A DNA stretch of 64,000 nt from Sycobia sp. Sy_11 (Eukaryota; Arthropoda; Insecta; Hymenoptera; Epichrysomallidae), in contig JACCIC010000053.1 in NCBI GenBank assembly GCA_018907035.1, forward strand, positions 2,344,501-2,408,500. The letters run 5' to 3'. Under the pieces are notes generated by a model. The model was given only the letters and a program-made list of their open reading frames with translations, did not search any database and had not been told where the DNA came from. A program made the translations under genes and the position numbers. Shown here piece by piece: positions 22,302-36,800 of the stretch (positions within the stretch are counted from its first letter, which is position 1; every line of letters starts with the position of its first letter).

Positions 22302-22354
<53 letters not shown>

Positions 22355-23179
22355 AATTATTCCAAGAAATTATACAAACCTTTATAAATTACTTTTTTGG
22401 TAGATAGTGAATGTATCATTGGTTTAAAATCGGTTTTTTTATTCTTATAATTTAAATACGAGAGACTGCATTATTCACTATTCTGCATCTGCAATTGTCA
22501 TAATCTAAACATTTTTTGGAAAATTAATTGTTTAACCATTTTTCTTTTTTCTATTTTTTCAAATATAGTTTTCATTATGGCGGATATAGGTAAAATGTAT
22601 TCATAATGTATATGTACTATTCATGTTAGATTATATTATTAATGAATTAGTTTCCATGGTGGACTATATCATTAAACTTATACAATCTACTTCTTCCAAC
22701 AAATCTTAATATTTAAAAATTTTTCAGTAATAATGGATCTCGGGTCTACTTCGACCATCCATGAGCTTGGTTGGTCTACAACGAATGGTTTCATTTCATT
22801 TTGTCATCACCAAAACTGTGAGCTATTTAATCAAGATGGTATATTAATATATACTAAATCACTTAACATGCTCATTGAACCTAGTATGTATGAAGCATTA
22901 TATAATTTACCCAACGGCGATCATTTAGCATTAATTTGTGACAATAGGCCAAGAACTTTTTATCGCGTTATTAAAATTGGAAAAAATGGAGAATTACAAT
23001 ATATGTTTATCATGAAAGAATTAAAATGCTCACGTAAGCCAGAGTATTTAACTACAAAGTTCTTCAGGAGAAGCGATACTGAATATTGTTTGACGATATT
23101 TAATTCTGTATTTGAAACCAATGGTAGAATCAAATTTACTATATATTGCTTTACTTTTGATGATCTAGCAAAGGAGTAA
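21553..23179 (+). CDS. Secreted cysteine-rich family protein, copy 2 (unknown function)
   Basis: Coding exons 21553-22249 and 22728-23179, 382 residues. ATG 21553 follows the 5' UTR acceptor at 21530-21531 and starts a signal peptide (residues about 1-21, with YAILIIATLC). Donor GTAAGT at 22250, acceptor TTTTTCAG ends 22727, intron 478 bp and phase 1, containing an AT microsatellite. Family blocks are GKNHLNGTRLVYALC, DNREDF in place of DNRxDM, ETWFIS where other copies have WFPN, then GWSTTNGFISFC, NLPNGD and ICDNRP. All 12 family cysteines are present, plus an extra one in GCVKYS. AATAAA lies at 23352-23357. The Polinton lies directly upstream. Role unknown; secretion is predicted from the signal peptide. 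Confidence 0.87.
22307..22351. repeat. (TA)n microsatellite in copy 2 intron
   Basis: About 22 uninterrupted TA units. Confidence 0.95.
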
Positions 23180-25260
23180 TTTAGAAAAAAATTATCTCTA
23201 CATACTACGCAAATTCTGTTATATTAAAGTCAATTTCGTGATATGTATATAATAGATATTTATAATTTATTATGTTTATATTATAATGTAATTAATATTT
23301 TGTTAGACACAACTTTTTGGCAACAAGAGTATAATTGTCAGCGTAGAAGATAATAAATAGAAAAAGATTTGTATTTATTTGTCTAAATACTAATTTTTTC
23401 ATCTATATTATCATAGAATATTGCTAGCATTGAAAGTGAATTTGGAAAAATAAATTTCTATAAAATATACCATTTGTTTAACAAAAGGATAAAATTGGTT
23501 GAAGTTGATGAAAATTTTTAATCCAAACAAAAAAAAAAATGAAAAATCAAGTGGAACTTTATTTAACACTAATCGTAAATATTACATGAAGTTCATTTAT
23601 TTTTACTTATTAACATAATTTTTATGAATTTTGTTAGCCTGATGAGATTACTGCAACTGAATCAATAAAGAGATGTTTAGTGACAGTTAAGTACATTGAA
23701 ATGGTAAACGTCTACATATATTACTGTATGTGTTTGTACGCGTGAGCGATTCGATGCACTTTTTTTCGCGCATCAGCTAGGCATGAAAAAGTTATTAGGA
23801 GGACAAGTGGCCGAAAGGTGGGATGAGACGCCGGAGACAAGTCGCTTCATGCGCATAGCATTAAGATCAGCAGAAAGGACAGTCAAACATAATTCGATGA
23901 TCCATGATCCACATAATATCGGCGCACTCTTCTTCATATAATAGCATTCTTGTTCATATTTATCTCATCTGTTGCATCTGTCTATCTCCATGTCGTGTTA
24001 ATTATACTTTAACTATACTTTAAACAGCGAGCGGACGTGATAATCATTATCAGATAATTTACATTTGGTAGTATAATTTAATTAAATATAACAGGTCGAT
24101 CTTTTTTGCCTTCAGTCTTTCCTTCACAGTATGAGCCAATAAATTTATATTTCGACTCAAAAGTGCTGGTATTATTATTTTTTGATAAAATGTTACTTCG
24201 CACATCTTATCTTCAACTTGGACTATTCTCCAGTAGAACCGTACAAGAAATTTAAAAGTAACCTGATAAAATTATTTTATCCCTTATTTCACTTTTTTCA
24301 TTTTAATGTTTTTGAAGCCTCTCGTGAAGCTGAACTTTTTAAAATTTTGGATCAATAGAAACATTAAATGATTTTTTATTATAACAATCAATATGCAATT
24401 CGTTAGAATAATCCAGCTACCGTGAGTATAGCTACACAAATTTTTATTTAAAATAGTTTCACAGTATAAGAAACAACTATTTATTTCAATAAACTCGAAT
24501 ACTTTTATTATGAAAAACTACATATATTTTTGGAAAATACTAATAAGGAGAGCACATTTAATGTTGATAGCTGACATTGTACAGGTTATGATGGTGACTC
24601 TGATTACATCCGAAATAAAGTTTGTAATGTTTTAGGATCAATTGCTTTCTTATTCATCTAGTCTTGACTGTATTATAATAAATACTTCTTTTTTGTACAA
24701 CCAGTGGTATTTATTTAACTGAAAGCTTTACTCTTGGCGACGGATTCTTAAAAAAAAAAACAAAAAAATTTAAATACAAAATTTCTTATATAAAGTGTCA
24801 ACAACAGAATAAACGTTAATAGTAAATTTATTAAATAAAAGTATGAGCAAAAAATATCACATGAAACAGTTGTTACCTAAGCTTTACTCTGCAATGGTTC
24901 AATATATTATGGGAACACGGAGTCAAGAGACGCAAACTTTATGGGTATATAAATGAATATGATAAAGGTACCAATTACCACGAGTAGAATAAGTCGCTCT
25001 AATTACCTGACAGGTGGACTATCATTTATGCCCTGTTGTAATTGGATTAAACATACTATTGTGATTAAATGAAAAGGTAAATTTCCAATATACATTTCCC
25101 GAGTTCTTCTATTCGATAGGATTTTTGTTCTAAAAGTTAATAGTACTCTTAGTGACATATTTGCCAAATTTTACGTTAAAATATTCATTAGTGTTTGAGA
25201 GACTCTTCGTTTTGAAAGGTGTTACAAGTGAATCTGTACTGTAATACTGTACGGCAATCT
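23180..25260. other. Intergenic stretch after copy 2
   Basis: Mostly A/T-rich. A patch at about 23735-24000 is richer in G/C, has a TATAATAG-like site near 23938, and may be a piece of a retroelement LTR, but no paired copy is present in the window. No gene recognised. Confidence 0.45.
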
Positions 25261-26310
25261 GTACTCTGCCTGGATTTATTGCGCATTACATTTTGTCTTC
25301 GGAATGCAATGTCGACTATGAAAACGTTAAGGTGCTGCAAAAAGCTTGTGGTGATCAGACTATGTCTTGAAAAAGAATGTTTATCGGGAGGGTTAATTTA
25401 GGCCGGGAGTATGTTAAAAAGAATGTGGTGACAAATCAGCCAAACAACTGACGATCATCGCGTTAAGCAGATCAAGGAACTTGCGCTGCCAAATCCTTGT
25501 CTGGCAATTATAGATCTTGCCGATGTTGTGGAAATTTTATTGGCTCAAACGATTATGACTGACATTTTGATGATGTCAGTCATAATCTCAGATGCGTCAA
25601 GTCCCGATTGGTGCAAAAAACTCAATATTTTGAGAAAAGAGTGTGTTAATATCTACGTAGAGATGATTTTGGACTCTCAGCTGGTCATGAAACGCGTCAT
25701 TATGAGAGATAAGAATTGAATCTATGCTTACGACCCCGAAACAACCGATCAATCGAGCGACTATCGGACCAAAGATGAGACAAAACCCAAAAAAACCACG
25801 TCAAAGTCACTCAAAAATCAAGGCAATGTTAACAGTTTTCTTCCATGATCGTAGTATGGTGCATTCTAGATTCCTTCCGATGGGCGAAACTGTTGAGAAA
25901 GAATATTATCTCAGTGTTATGTGTCATTTGCGTGAAGCTGTTCACTAAAATAGATTGGAGCTATGGCAAAACAACTCTTTTTGCATCACGATAATACGTT
26001 ATTTCACACGACACTCGTAGTTTGCGAACATTTCGCCAAAAATTCAATACATATCATTCGAAACTGCTTATTCGCCTGATTTGGCTCCATGTGGCTCCTG
26101 TCTATTTAAAAAAAAAACTCAAGAGAATGCTCCGGCAACGTCGTTCTGATTCGACTGAAGAGATAAGAGCCGAAACGCTGCTGGTTTTGGAACCTATTTC
26201 GCAGGAGGATTTTGCTAAGTTATATAGTGACTAGCAAATTCGTTGGCATAAGTATATTGCAGCGAATTGGATTGCTTTGAAGGCGATAATTTGCAAAAAG
26301 AAATAAAGAA
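25260..26310 (+). pseudogene. Mariner transposase relic, nearly full length
   Basis: Six-frame reading gives successive mariner-like pieces: an N-terminal segment with FCLRNAMSTMKTL near 25285, a helix-turn-helix region with IKELALPNPCLAI near 25465, a catalytic-domain piece MVHSRFLPMGETV near 25855, EYYLSVM near 25900, LHHDN-like residues near 25985, and a C-terminal region ending WHKYIAANW near 26245. Many stops and shifts break it. No terminal repeats were identified. Confidence 0.7.
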
Positions 26311-26809
26311 TTTGAAAATATAAGGAATTCACCTTTCAATTTGATGACAATAGTACTCAAACATGTCCATGCAATAACAATATAAGGCTGTTCCCGCTAT
26401 TTTCAAAAAAGAAAACGTTACAGGATCTACATAAACATACAACATCCTTACTTAATTTTAAATATTTATACTTTAAGCTGTTCGCCCAATGAAGCAAATT
26501 GTCATGAATGGCTTTGTAAAGGTGTCGCTTAATTACAGCTTTGATTTTGCGTTTTTAATCTTGAATTTTTAAGGTTTATAAGTTCACGAACAAAATCAAA
26601 TCTAATATCAATATATTTAGTCCGTCAATTTGCTACTTTGATTACCAAGTGATTTTTCATAAACATTTGAATCGAATCGTGAGAAATTCTTAATTCGCAA
26701 ACGGGCAGCTATATTTCTTTCATAGGTTAATGTAATGTAATTAGGTTTTGCTATTAACAAATACACTATAGATTGATGTTGTCTCAACTAACATATTAGA
26801 TTTTATTTC

Positions 26810-27160
26810 AGAACAATTGCAATCTACGCTTCGAAATATTCGCTCATTTGAAGAAGAAAAAAGTGTTGTTTGATCAAGACAAAGCAACGTGTCACAACTC
26901 AATGCAAACGATGGCAAAATTGCATGAATTAGGTGATGAATTTCTTTCTCATTCACCGTATTCTTCGAATCTGTCCACCAATGACAAAGCTCGCTGGAAA
27001 AAAATTCAGCACGGATAAAGACGTAATCGCCAAAACTGAGGCTTATTTTGAGGCTAAATAGAAATTCTTCTATAAAAATGGTATCGGAAAATTGTACGAT
27101 CGTTATAATCGTTATATCGCACTCAAAGGCTATGTTAGCCTACGAACTTTTCAGTTTACC
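26810..27160 (+). pseudogene. Second mariner transposase fragment
   Basis: Frame near 26855-26980 reads KKKVLFDQDKATCHNSMQTM, then LSHSPYSSNLS, which corresponds to the second catalytic aspartate region of a mariner transposase. It then jumps to C-terminal-like sequence (AKTEAYFEAK near 27028). It differs from the relic at 25260-26310, so it is a separate insertion with an internal deletion. Confidence 0.7.
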
Positions 27161-28974
27161 TTTTATATTTCAGAACTAATAGCTCTGGAATATTTAAACA
27201 AATTGACAGCTAATGCCTGAATAACTTGATTGGAAGTAAGAAAAAAATTCTTTTTAAAATTAATTTTAAGTTCTTATCTCTAGATGTATATATTCAACAA
27301 ATTAACTTATTTTAAAATATTCTTCTCATTTTTACATAGTTAACAAATAGGACTTTAATATAATTATATTAATATTAATTATTTTTGTTCATTATTAGTA
27401 GTAAAAATCATATGAAAAAGCATCGCTTTGTAAAATATTATTTAAGGAAGACATGGAAAGTAGGGTAGAAAGTAATACATGTGGAAATACTTGCTTTCCA
27501 AGCGCTGTCACATTTTTTTTTGTATAACAGGGAAAGTGATATGAGTAAGACTTCATATAATACTAATAGAAGCAGTAACAATCAGTTTAGCGATATGGAT
27601 ATGAGTTAAACTAATTTAAAGTGATAATACTTCAAACGTAGGAATAACTGTTAGTGAAAGAGTGAGTGGGGTAGAGATTTCGCAACCTTCACATGCACGA
27701 GCTGAAGTAAGCAAAATACGAAAAAATTATTTAGATTTTCTAATAATGAGTTTTCAGAAATGCTTATTATCTGGATCACCATACAGTTCAAAAACATTCT
27801 TATATACTATAAACGTAGAATATGCTATTGATATAATGATAGATGTAAAAGAATTACAAGGTGAATTGGCTTACATGAAAATCAAAAAAGGTTTAAAGGC
27901 ATGAATCCAGTATTACATGAAGATAAAATATTTATATCGACATTTTTAATATTTTAGAGGACATATTTTTATTGTTTGTAATTATTTTTTTGTTAATTTA
28001 CATGCATACATACTGCTAACCTATAAATTAAAAATAATTTAGAATGCCCGATCAATACTTTATTTATAGATCAAAACAAGGGAATTACAATTCATTTTTA
28101 AAATTTTCAATTTTATTAGATATTTTTTAGCCATTAGTTAAATCGAAATTTAACTAGTCGAGACTTTTATGATGATTTCATAAAACGCTAAAAAGCTGTC
28201 GAGCAAAAGCGTTCCATCACAGGTTAAGAAATAACCCATAGTCACGGCCATTTTCTAGTATTCGAACAATAATAATCGGTACAAATTACACATTAAATAT
28301 AATGGACTTCCGCCAGAATACCTACATTATTATTTTCGGTATTATTCAAGTAATTTTTGTGCAGCGTTCTGGATAGCTTTGAGCACGAAACTTTTTAAAT
28401 TCAATACAGCTGAATAATGGGAATGCTCGATATATATTTAGAAATGAGCATCTTTTTTTGGCCTTTATTAAGTCAATAAGATTTCTCGGAAATTTTATGT
28501 ATTATAGGATTAATGCAGAAATGCAAAAGTTCTAAAACAAACTTATGTTCGAAAAGGAATACTTTCGAAATTACTTTCAGTTAAAGTTTCGCAAATGTAA
28601 TTTACGTATGTGAATTATCGTTGATAATCATTAATAAAATTCAAATAAAATTTAAAGCAAAAATATTTTAAATCCATCGATATTAGATAAGGCACTTTTT
28701 TTTTATAATCAATTGAATTTTCGTATAATTTATACGAGCTCGTATAAGCCAGTCGCCAGTCTTTATACCGCAGCTTTCCCTGATACTATATTTATATGAA
28801 ACTTTTTAAATGAGAATTAGAATGTGCTGAATTTATGACGAATCTCTTGAAGAAAAAATTGGCATATTTTTAGAAAAACAAAGCAAGACGATTCGATCAA
28901 ATAGCGTACACACTATTCATATATAGTTACTGATCAAATCAATCATACTTCTTTTATTAAAAGTTTTAATATAG
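27161..28974. other. AT-rich intergenic stretch without a recognised gene
   Basis: No convincing coding region; an 80-codon open frame at 27662-27904 has no features I recognise and no conserved neighbours. Confidence 0.5.
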
Positions 28975-30624
28975 CGCAAAATATATATCCGGGTGGCAAC
29001 AATTTTTCTTTTATTTTATCAATACTATCGAGATCTTTTATTGCCGAAATTATTATGGCTAAATTAACTACATATATGCCCATTAAGATACCAATATGTA
29101 TTGAAACTTATGCTAAGAATAATATGTTAATAAGAAATTATCTGAATATAAGAGTGAGAGAGAAAAATGATAAACGTATTTTAAATACAGCTATTAGGAG
29201 TTAAAACAGTATTTATGTAAGTATAATTAATCTTTACTTAAGATATATCAACAGTCAATAATAATTTAATATATTAATAAGAAAATTTAACAATTTCCTA
29301 ATATAATTAATTTTAATAAATTAATAATTAAAACTTTCTGAGTAAGTTTCAAACAGTTTAGAACAGAATACTACGAAATCCCATTAAATATTTAGTAGTG
29401 TATTATATAATGAGGATTTTGATCAGATTTAATTCTAAGTAATAGAAATCACTGATCGTTTTTTGATTTTAATATACTGCTGACGGTTTGACCTACAAGG
29501 AGCGTCTTTTTAAGTAAAATTAAAGATATTAAAATTTACGGTTAATATCAGAAATTATTTAAATAATTATATGCACTCATATAACAGATTAGAAAACTAA
29601 ATCTTTATAAATCTCCTTTATAGATCACTACGAATTAAAAGTATAAAATAAAAAAGTAGAAAATTAAACAAAATATTGAAAATTTATAAGATAAATCCAT
29701 AAGAGTTTTAAATGTGTCCCATATACTATTTTACTCAAAACTACAAAGAAGAATTAATATTACAATCGATTACATAATTTTATCTCGAACAAATTAATGT
29801 AAGAGGTTGACTTTCAGAACAGAAGAATTCTGTGAAATTTTTCTTTTCAAATTTCCTTATAAATTTATTGGATTTTACTGTAATTTTTAAAATTATTTTT
29901 GTATTGGTAAATTTTTGGTAAATTTCTTTTTTTTAGTTCAAACTTTTTATTTGTATACAGGATCACGCAGAACAACCAAAAGATCATTCGCTTTCGCAAA
30001 GGAAAAATTTTCTATTCAAACCGATTTAATAGTTGATTGTCAACTTTTGACGACAGTTAATTCTCCTTAATTTAACGTGCTTAAGAATAATCACTCTAAC
30101 ATCTGTTAGATTGGAATAAACTACGGTCTGTACACGTAGTGTGGAAAAAAGATATAAAAGTAACATATTGATTGACCACAAATATTTCATAGAAATAATT
30201 TTAAGAATTAAATTATTCTTCAAATATTTATTATTTAACTGTTATTTTTTCATTAAATAATTAATTATAATTATATTAATTAATTAATATTAATTATATT
30301 AAAATAGTTAATTTTATTAACTTCAATATTTCTAAATGAAGCATCTAAATTCGTGAAAAAATCTAATTCTCCTTCGTGCTAGTAACGCAATACTGAATCA
30401 TGTATGTGATGCTCAAGACAAATAAAAAACTATAAAATGATCTTTATAACTTATATGCCATAAATTATAAATGAAATTTGATTATATAATCCAAAATGTA
30501 TTAGAATTCTAATAAACATACATTTTTAACAATTATTCTTCGAGTTTTGAACAATTTAAAATATCTGCATTCGATAATTTATTTATAAACAATATCGTTT
30601 AATAGAGCTTATTATATATTTCAG
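28975..30624 (+). promoter_or_regulatory. Putative promoter, first exon and 5' UTR intron of copy 3
   Basis: TATCCGGGTGGCAACAA near 28987 resembles TATCCGGGTGGTAACAA near 48228, upstream of copy 5, and a weaker match near 38836 upstream of copy 4. A donor TTATGTAAGTATAATTAA near 29213 has close partners upstream of copies 4 and 5. The region ends in acceptor ATATTTCAG (AG at 30623-30624). A non-coding first exon ending near 29215 is inferred. Confidence 0.45.
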
Positions 30625-30652
30625 TTGAAAGTGGTTAACTCAAGTGAAAAAC

Positions 30653-33600
30653 ATGTCCTCTTTAAGCGCAGCCATAGGAATTCTTCTATTTATAATTTGT
30701 AACTTGCAAGTTTGCACTAATCTAATAATTTCGTCAAGGACCTTTGACTTTCAGAATTATGAAGTGATAATAGGGAAAAACCACGTTTATAAAACTACAC
30801 TGATCTATGCACTGTGCACAATGGGTCCTTTTCAACGTAGAGCTAACTGCACAGTAAAATTGAATAGAGACGTCTTTAATAATACGAAAGAAGGTTATTC
30901 CTGTAATGCGTCTTTGGCAACTGAAATGGAGTTCGGAACAGTGGACATTTTAGAATTAAATTTGTGGGGCGAAAATAAAACCATTTTAACATGGCGCGAT
31001 CAAAACCTTAACAATTTAAGACGTTCACTGATTACAATATTAATGTTTGACATGCCAAATTGTACTATAACAACGCATCAAGTACTAGTTGATAATCGTC
31101 GAGATATGAAATCTCAAACGTTTATTATTCCTTCTGAAGATAGATATCTCATATCATATCAAGATAAAATAGAATGTAGAAGTCATTTCTGTCTGGTAAC
31201 TGTGTATAAAAATGATACGACTACGCGACCAACAAAATGGTTTCCCAATCCCACATTCATTTATGCTCTAGAAACAATTCAAAATAATTCTAATATAGTA
31301 TTAATCACTGCCCTGAAGAATGGATGGATAAATTATTGCTTATTGGGTGAAAATGGTAAGTTACTTTTCATAATACCTTTTAAGTAAAGAAATAGAAACA
31401 GTCTTATTAAATTTTCTAATATAATTTATAACTGTAATTCAAGCAATAACCTGTGTACAGATATTAGAACTTGGTAAAGTAAATTATTTGAAACAAGCGT
31501 TGTTTACATTTAACGTAAATAATTTACATTATTAACTTAGTAAATGATGTACAAGGTGAGATAATATGTGCTAATTAAATCATTAAAATTATTACATAGT
31601 ATCACACCTATATCAACCCGGAGATTTTAAATATAATTGTAAAAAATGTAGGTCAACCATTTTTAGTTTTTGTGCTATTCGCCGATGTTTGTCTGCCAAT
31701 CAGAAACGCAGTATTTCGATTCTCGTTTGAGAGGATGAAGTTGAGATGACAGGTGAAGATGAAAAGAAAGCATTGTTCTGTTTCAATTATAGCAATGAAA
31801 TAGCAATGAATAAAGCATGAGTTCCTAAATATTTGTTTTCCTAGACCGAGTGACGAGCAGATCTGCTAATAGCATGGGTGCGGCTATTTTTCGACCGACC
31901 GGGCATAAATTTATGACGGTTGATCATGAACGATTTGCAATTCCAATATTTTAATATTTTCTTTGATAAACTTGGTATCGGTAGATGCACACGCATTTCA
32001 ACCTAATCAAACAAATATCGATTGAACCAGTCCGTACAATTCTTTCTTTTCATCTCTGTGAGTATGTAGGAGACTGTCGACAGAAGAGAATTTGATGTGT
32101 TTTCCTTACTTATTCTCTTCCACTAGTGCTGCCTCCTTAAGCTGTTTTTAGATGAAGCGGCTGAGTTTTAAAGTTAAACATTTTTAACTGCACCCGACGA
32201 GCAAAAAGCTCCAAGAGTGGGGCTCAATCGCAGAGGTGGATTCGCCACATTTTGAAAACAGCTGTAGAGTTACCTCGTGAGGAAGGCGAATGACCACACA
32301 ATCGTCTGTTCTATCGTTTTGATCAAATGAAAAAAATGTTTACTTTCATTCTTTCGAAGTCCCGCGATAGTCTCCTTTTATCGTTTCAAGTCCATTCGTT
32401 CAAACGAAAATCCAAATCTTTCATTTCTAATTGATTGTTCAGCATTAACGATTAGCCAAAAAAAATGGTTCACCTACTTTTTTAAACAAATATATATAAA
32501 ATAATCTCATAGATTGAGGTGTGGTAATATGTTTAGTGGGCTTAGGGACATTTGGTATATATATGACTTAAGTAACCTTTTAATTAATTTTTTAATAGCT
32601 TGCATAGATCTGTATTACATATTTAAATAAATGATTTTGAGTATCCAGACACGTTAAACTTTGAATCTGTATAATTAATCTAAATTGATCGATACAACTT
32701 TGATTACCTTTAATATAAACTATATAGAGATTTACCACCTAAACATGTTCTCGTTTTAAGATGTGATACTCCAATCTCATACCTGTTATCTGATATTTAC
32801 GATAGTAGCTAAAGAAGGTATGAAATATTAATATATATTAAATCCTCATTTAATGTTTGCTGGTAATGAAATCACTACCACATTAATGTACGCAGCTAAT
32901 ATTGAGATATAGTTTTTTTGCTATCAGCTATTCCAATGATATCTTAGTAGACGATATTAGATTACCATATACTACGATTGGAATAGTTTCTGATATTAGC
33001 ATTTTACAGACCTGATGTCTAACCGAAGAAAAAAATCAGTCGGACTGAATTTTGTAAATAACATACCAATCCACTTCATAAATGTTTTAAAAAATTAACA
33101 ATATTGAATTTTATGTTAAATTATATTCGATTTTCTGTTAAATATTTTAAAATTAGCTTAGAAAAAATTCTATAAAGATTCTGATATCCGTATATATATT
33201 TCGTGTTTAAGTTTTACAAAATATTAAATTCTCTGAGAATGACAATGTAGATCATAATAAATTTTAATACTCTTATATAATCCGCTGTTTTGAGACAATC
33301 CACCCAATTCTGTGAATGGTTTGAATGGTCTGGACAAAATGCGTCACCTAAATATCGCTTTCGCACCTTAAAATTCTTATAAAAATCATTAATATTTAAA
33401 CTTTTTCAGGTAATGTCGATTTAGGGAGCCATCCTAGCATTAATGATCTTGGTTGGTCTACATCCCATGGTTTTATTTCGTTTTGCGGCAGTTACAACTG
33501 CACGCATTATAATTACAATGGAACACTATTGCGTACTAAAACATTAAATATGATGCAAAATCCTGTTAAATATGCGGCCTTATATAATCTTCCAAACGGG

Positions 33601-33855
33601 TCACAGTTGGCACTGATTTGTGACACCAGGGGATACACTAATTACCGTATTATTCAGATTGGAATCGGTGGACAAGAAGAATTTTCGTTAATGGTGGACG
33701 GAGTTAAATGCTCGCGAACTCCAAAATTCTTCACTACTACGTTCTTCATGAAGAGTAATTCTCAATATTGTTTATCTCTATTTTATGCATTATATAGCAT
33801 TAAGGGTAGGGTCAAATTTGTTACATATTGCTTTCCTCTTCCAAATATAATGTAG
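30653..33855 (+). CDS. Secreted cysteine-rich family protein, copy 3 (unknown function)
   Basis: Coding exons 30653-31355 and 33410-33855, 382 residues. ATG 30653 is preferred over the upstream in-frame GTG because a signal peptide follows at once (SAAIGILLFIICNLQVC). Donor G|GTAAGT at 31356, acceptor CTTTTTCAG ends 33409, intron 2054 bp, the longest of the family, phase 1. All 12 cysteines are kept: ALC, NC, SC, NC, CRSHFC; then SFC, NC, ICD, KCS, YC, YC. Family blocks are DNRRDM, KWFPNPTFIYALE, GWSTSHGFISFC and NLPNGSQLALICD. Several N-glycosylation sequons are visible (for example NCT, NAS, NKT, NDT). Its neighbours on both sides are paralogues on the same strand. Confidence 0.87.
31356..33409 (+). 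other. Intron of copy 3 (2.05 kb)
   Basis: Contains a G/C-richer patch around 31840-32310 that I cannot assign. No open frame of note. No extra family exon seen. Confidence 0.6.
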
Positions 33856-36800
33856 TAATTATTTAAATTATTTATCAATAGTGCGTTTTATATATCAGAT
33901 TGAATATATTTATTTAAATGGGCTGTAGTTCTAGAAATATTAATGTAGAAACCACTGTGATCATACATGTAGTTAATTAAAGTGCGAGTATAAAATCTAT
34001 AACGAATAATAATAACAATTTAATAAATATTATTAAAATCGTTGATATAACAACATCTCTTTACTATTTATAGTGTATATAAGACCCAATACTATTTATA
34101 TCATTAAGATTAACATTTTATTTCAAATAATAAATATACCTGATCAAATTTTGCATTAAACAATAAATATTGTAGTTGATCAAAAGTATCACTCAGTCAG
34201 ATTTGACATCTGATAAAATCACTATATCTTAATAAATTTTTATTTGAAACATACGATTATTTTCCATTGCAAATATACAAAGTTCTTCTGTTCTCCAACA
34301 AGCTTAAGGAATCCATCGAATCTGGACAGTCAGGATACTGGAATCGTTATGGCTAATAAAGATCGTCATGGTTATTGAAGTTAGACAATTTTCTAAGATA
34401 CCAAAGAAAAAATATTACTCGTCTAAGACGCGTTTGAAACAAAAGATAATTTGTAGAAACATCACATGGATCTTAGATAATTAGACACTATTTGCACAGA
34501 TCAACTCTGAAAGAGCATCGATAACGAATGAAAAAAATATCTCTCTTTATTTATTACATTTAATTTATGAGATCTTTAGAGAATTTTACACGTTCAAGCC
34601 TTAAATTTGGAGTTAAATACATCACCGATTTCATTGGTTCAAGGTGACAAAAGAAATTCATGCCCATATGAGGACTTGGAACTTAAGTAAAGACAAGCGC
34701 AGCGTTACGATGATTGATGGCTTCTAAATATAAGAGTTCGTGAAGGGAACACGCTTCCCACAGTTTCGAACAATTTAGGAATATTGGTGGATGTAATGCG
34801 ATTATTACTCTCTGTTCGCAGCATTTGCCCCGTATGTTAGAAAAAAAAATTGACAATAAAAGCAACTTGGAAGATTTCGAAGTTTTAAAAATCTTGTCAC
34901 GTACTGTTTATAGGCTGTTAATCCTCCTCGGAATATATATTTGCGCACGTACTGAAAAAAAGAAGGAAGACAGATGCGCGACCTGTCATAAACTGGAAGT
35001 ATACACGCTGCCCTGCTCCCTTAGGTAAAAAATTGAGCGTGAACGATAATTTCGAGTCCGCGCGGACTCTTGGTGTAATTGCGCCGTCGTGCGACGGTGT
35101 TGAACATCGTATTGGTTTCTCAAAAAGATAATCTGTAGAGGAATGGGGGTGAAGTTTCTTAGTATCGTTATATTGAAAAGCGAGGAGAGAAATGACAGTA
35201 GTTTGTATGCTTTTCAGTAAAATTTGCCTAACAAATTCCACGTAATCTCGAGCAGTCGCGTTATTAAAAATACTTTAGAGTTAGAGAAGCCTCTCTTTTT
35301 TATGTGCTAATCTTTTGCTTGATAGGGTGCGTGTATACGATTCGTGTGATATAGAGGTGTCCTTGTGAACCCAACGACGAACTTTTTCATAGGAATAGCG
35401 ATGGGGTAACCTGTAGCACTATTAGAGATCGTCCTCACGTCTCTAGGGTGTTTGTTATAAATTCCTGTTCTCAGATCGGCAAATCCGGCGTTACGGTAGT
35501 TTTAGTCCAAGATATTGGAGCTGTGATGCCGCGTTGTACATGGAGAACATTTTCCTTTTTAATTCATATCAGCATCAGATTGGTAATCGAGCATTACCGA
35601 GTTTGGAACGGCGATTCATTCTTTTTGAAAGTATTGTAATTGCGTATATTTACGTGCGTCCCGATGTTCTCTGTTAATTGTAAATCTTTGTATGGATTTA
35701 TGTGTACGTATTATAACCTTTTTGTTGATTAAATCTGAGCATGTAGATAAGTGTATTGATTTTACAACGTGGAGACCGTAAAATATAGTAGTCAATTGGT
35801 ACCTACAAGTCTTTTCCTCCACTCGAGACTGGAGATTTTTATGCCGGCTTTGTATCAATGTTCTTTCATTTCATATTTTTTATTAAAACATAAGTTATTG
35901 TAATCTGTTGTATTGATTTGTACAATTACATCTTTCCTCCTTCAGAGAACTAATTTCCTCGTTCTAAAAATAGATACTTAAGTTGAGAATTAATTATTCA
36001 TTTTGTGAAATTATTTTTATATTTAGTCAATTAAATTTAAATGACTTTCATTTCATATTTAAACACCCTGCGGGTAAGTTTACGTCATCATTGATGTGTG
36101 GGTTATCAGAGTACTTTCAAACTTTAGAAATGCAAGCTCTCGCTAGGTCAGACTATTCTCTGACAATTTGAGCTTTAAGTATCCCTCTGAGATTCCACAT
36201 CATATCAAGTAGATCAGGCTTGTGTAGTCCTTCAGTACTCGGAAAATGAAGATTATATAAGACTGTGAATCACATCTAACAGAGGTTGCTGGCGATAACA
36301 TGAGCTAAGACATTAGTTCAGTGATATTGTTGAAGACTCATATACTTTGCGCTAATGTACTATTTGCCTCTCTTTTCTTGTAGCAGACATCCATTTAGGA
36401 TTCCCATCAATTTAATATGAATTAAATTGATTATATCCATTCAAACCTTAATCCGTCTAGTCCCTTGTGTCATTAAGAAAGTCTCCCAAATTCATGTTAC
36501 AACAGGTAACAGTGGCAGGGTATGTTATGCGTATCGCCACCCCACTACGCCCCCTGCGAGCGGCGACACAACGGCATATATATTATATACTCGTATCTTC
36601 GATACCTGGGCACTTGCCTGTATGTATATATAACTCTGAAAATCCTCTGTATGGACAGTCTTCTTGTAGCTTTCTAAGCATATCGTTATACACGCCTTGT
36701 CGTAAATTTAATAAATATACATTTTAAAAAACGCCAAAAAATTGTGTCTACGCTTATTAGATTAATCGTAGAAAGGTGAATACTCCCTCGTGCTTATATA

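Noticed and set aside
22560..22600. Possible extra mini-exon in the copy 2 intron (ATGGCGGATATAGGTAAAA)
   Set aside because: Including it is not needed for frame, and the two-exon model already gives the family length of 382.
27662..27904. 80-codon frame as a small host gene
   Set aside because: No ATG context, signal, motif or conserved neighbour supports it.
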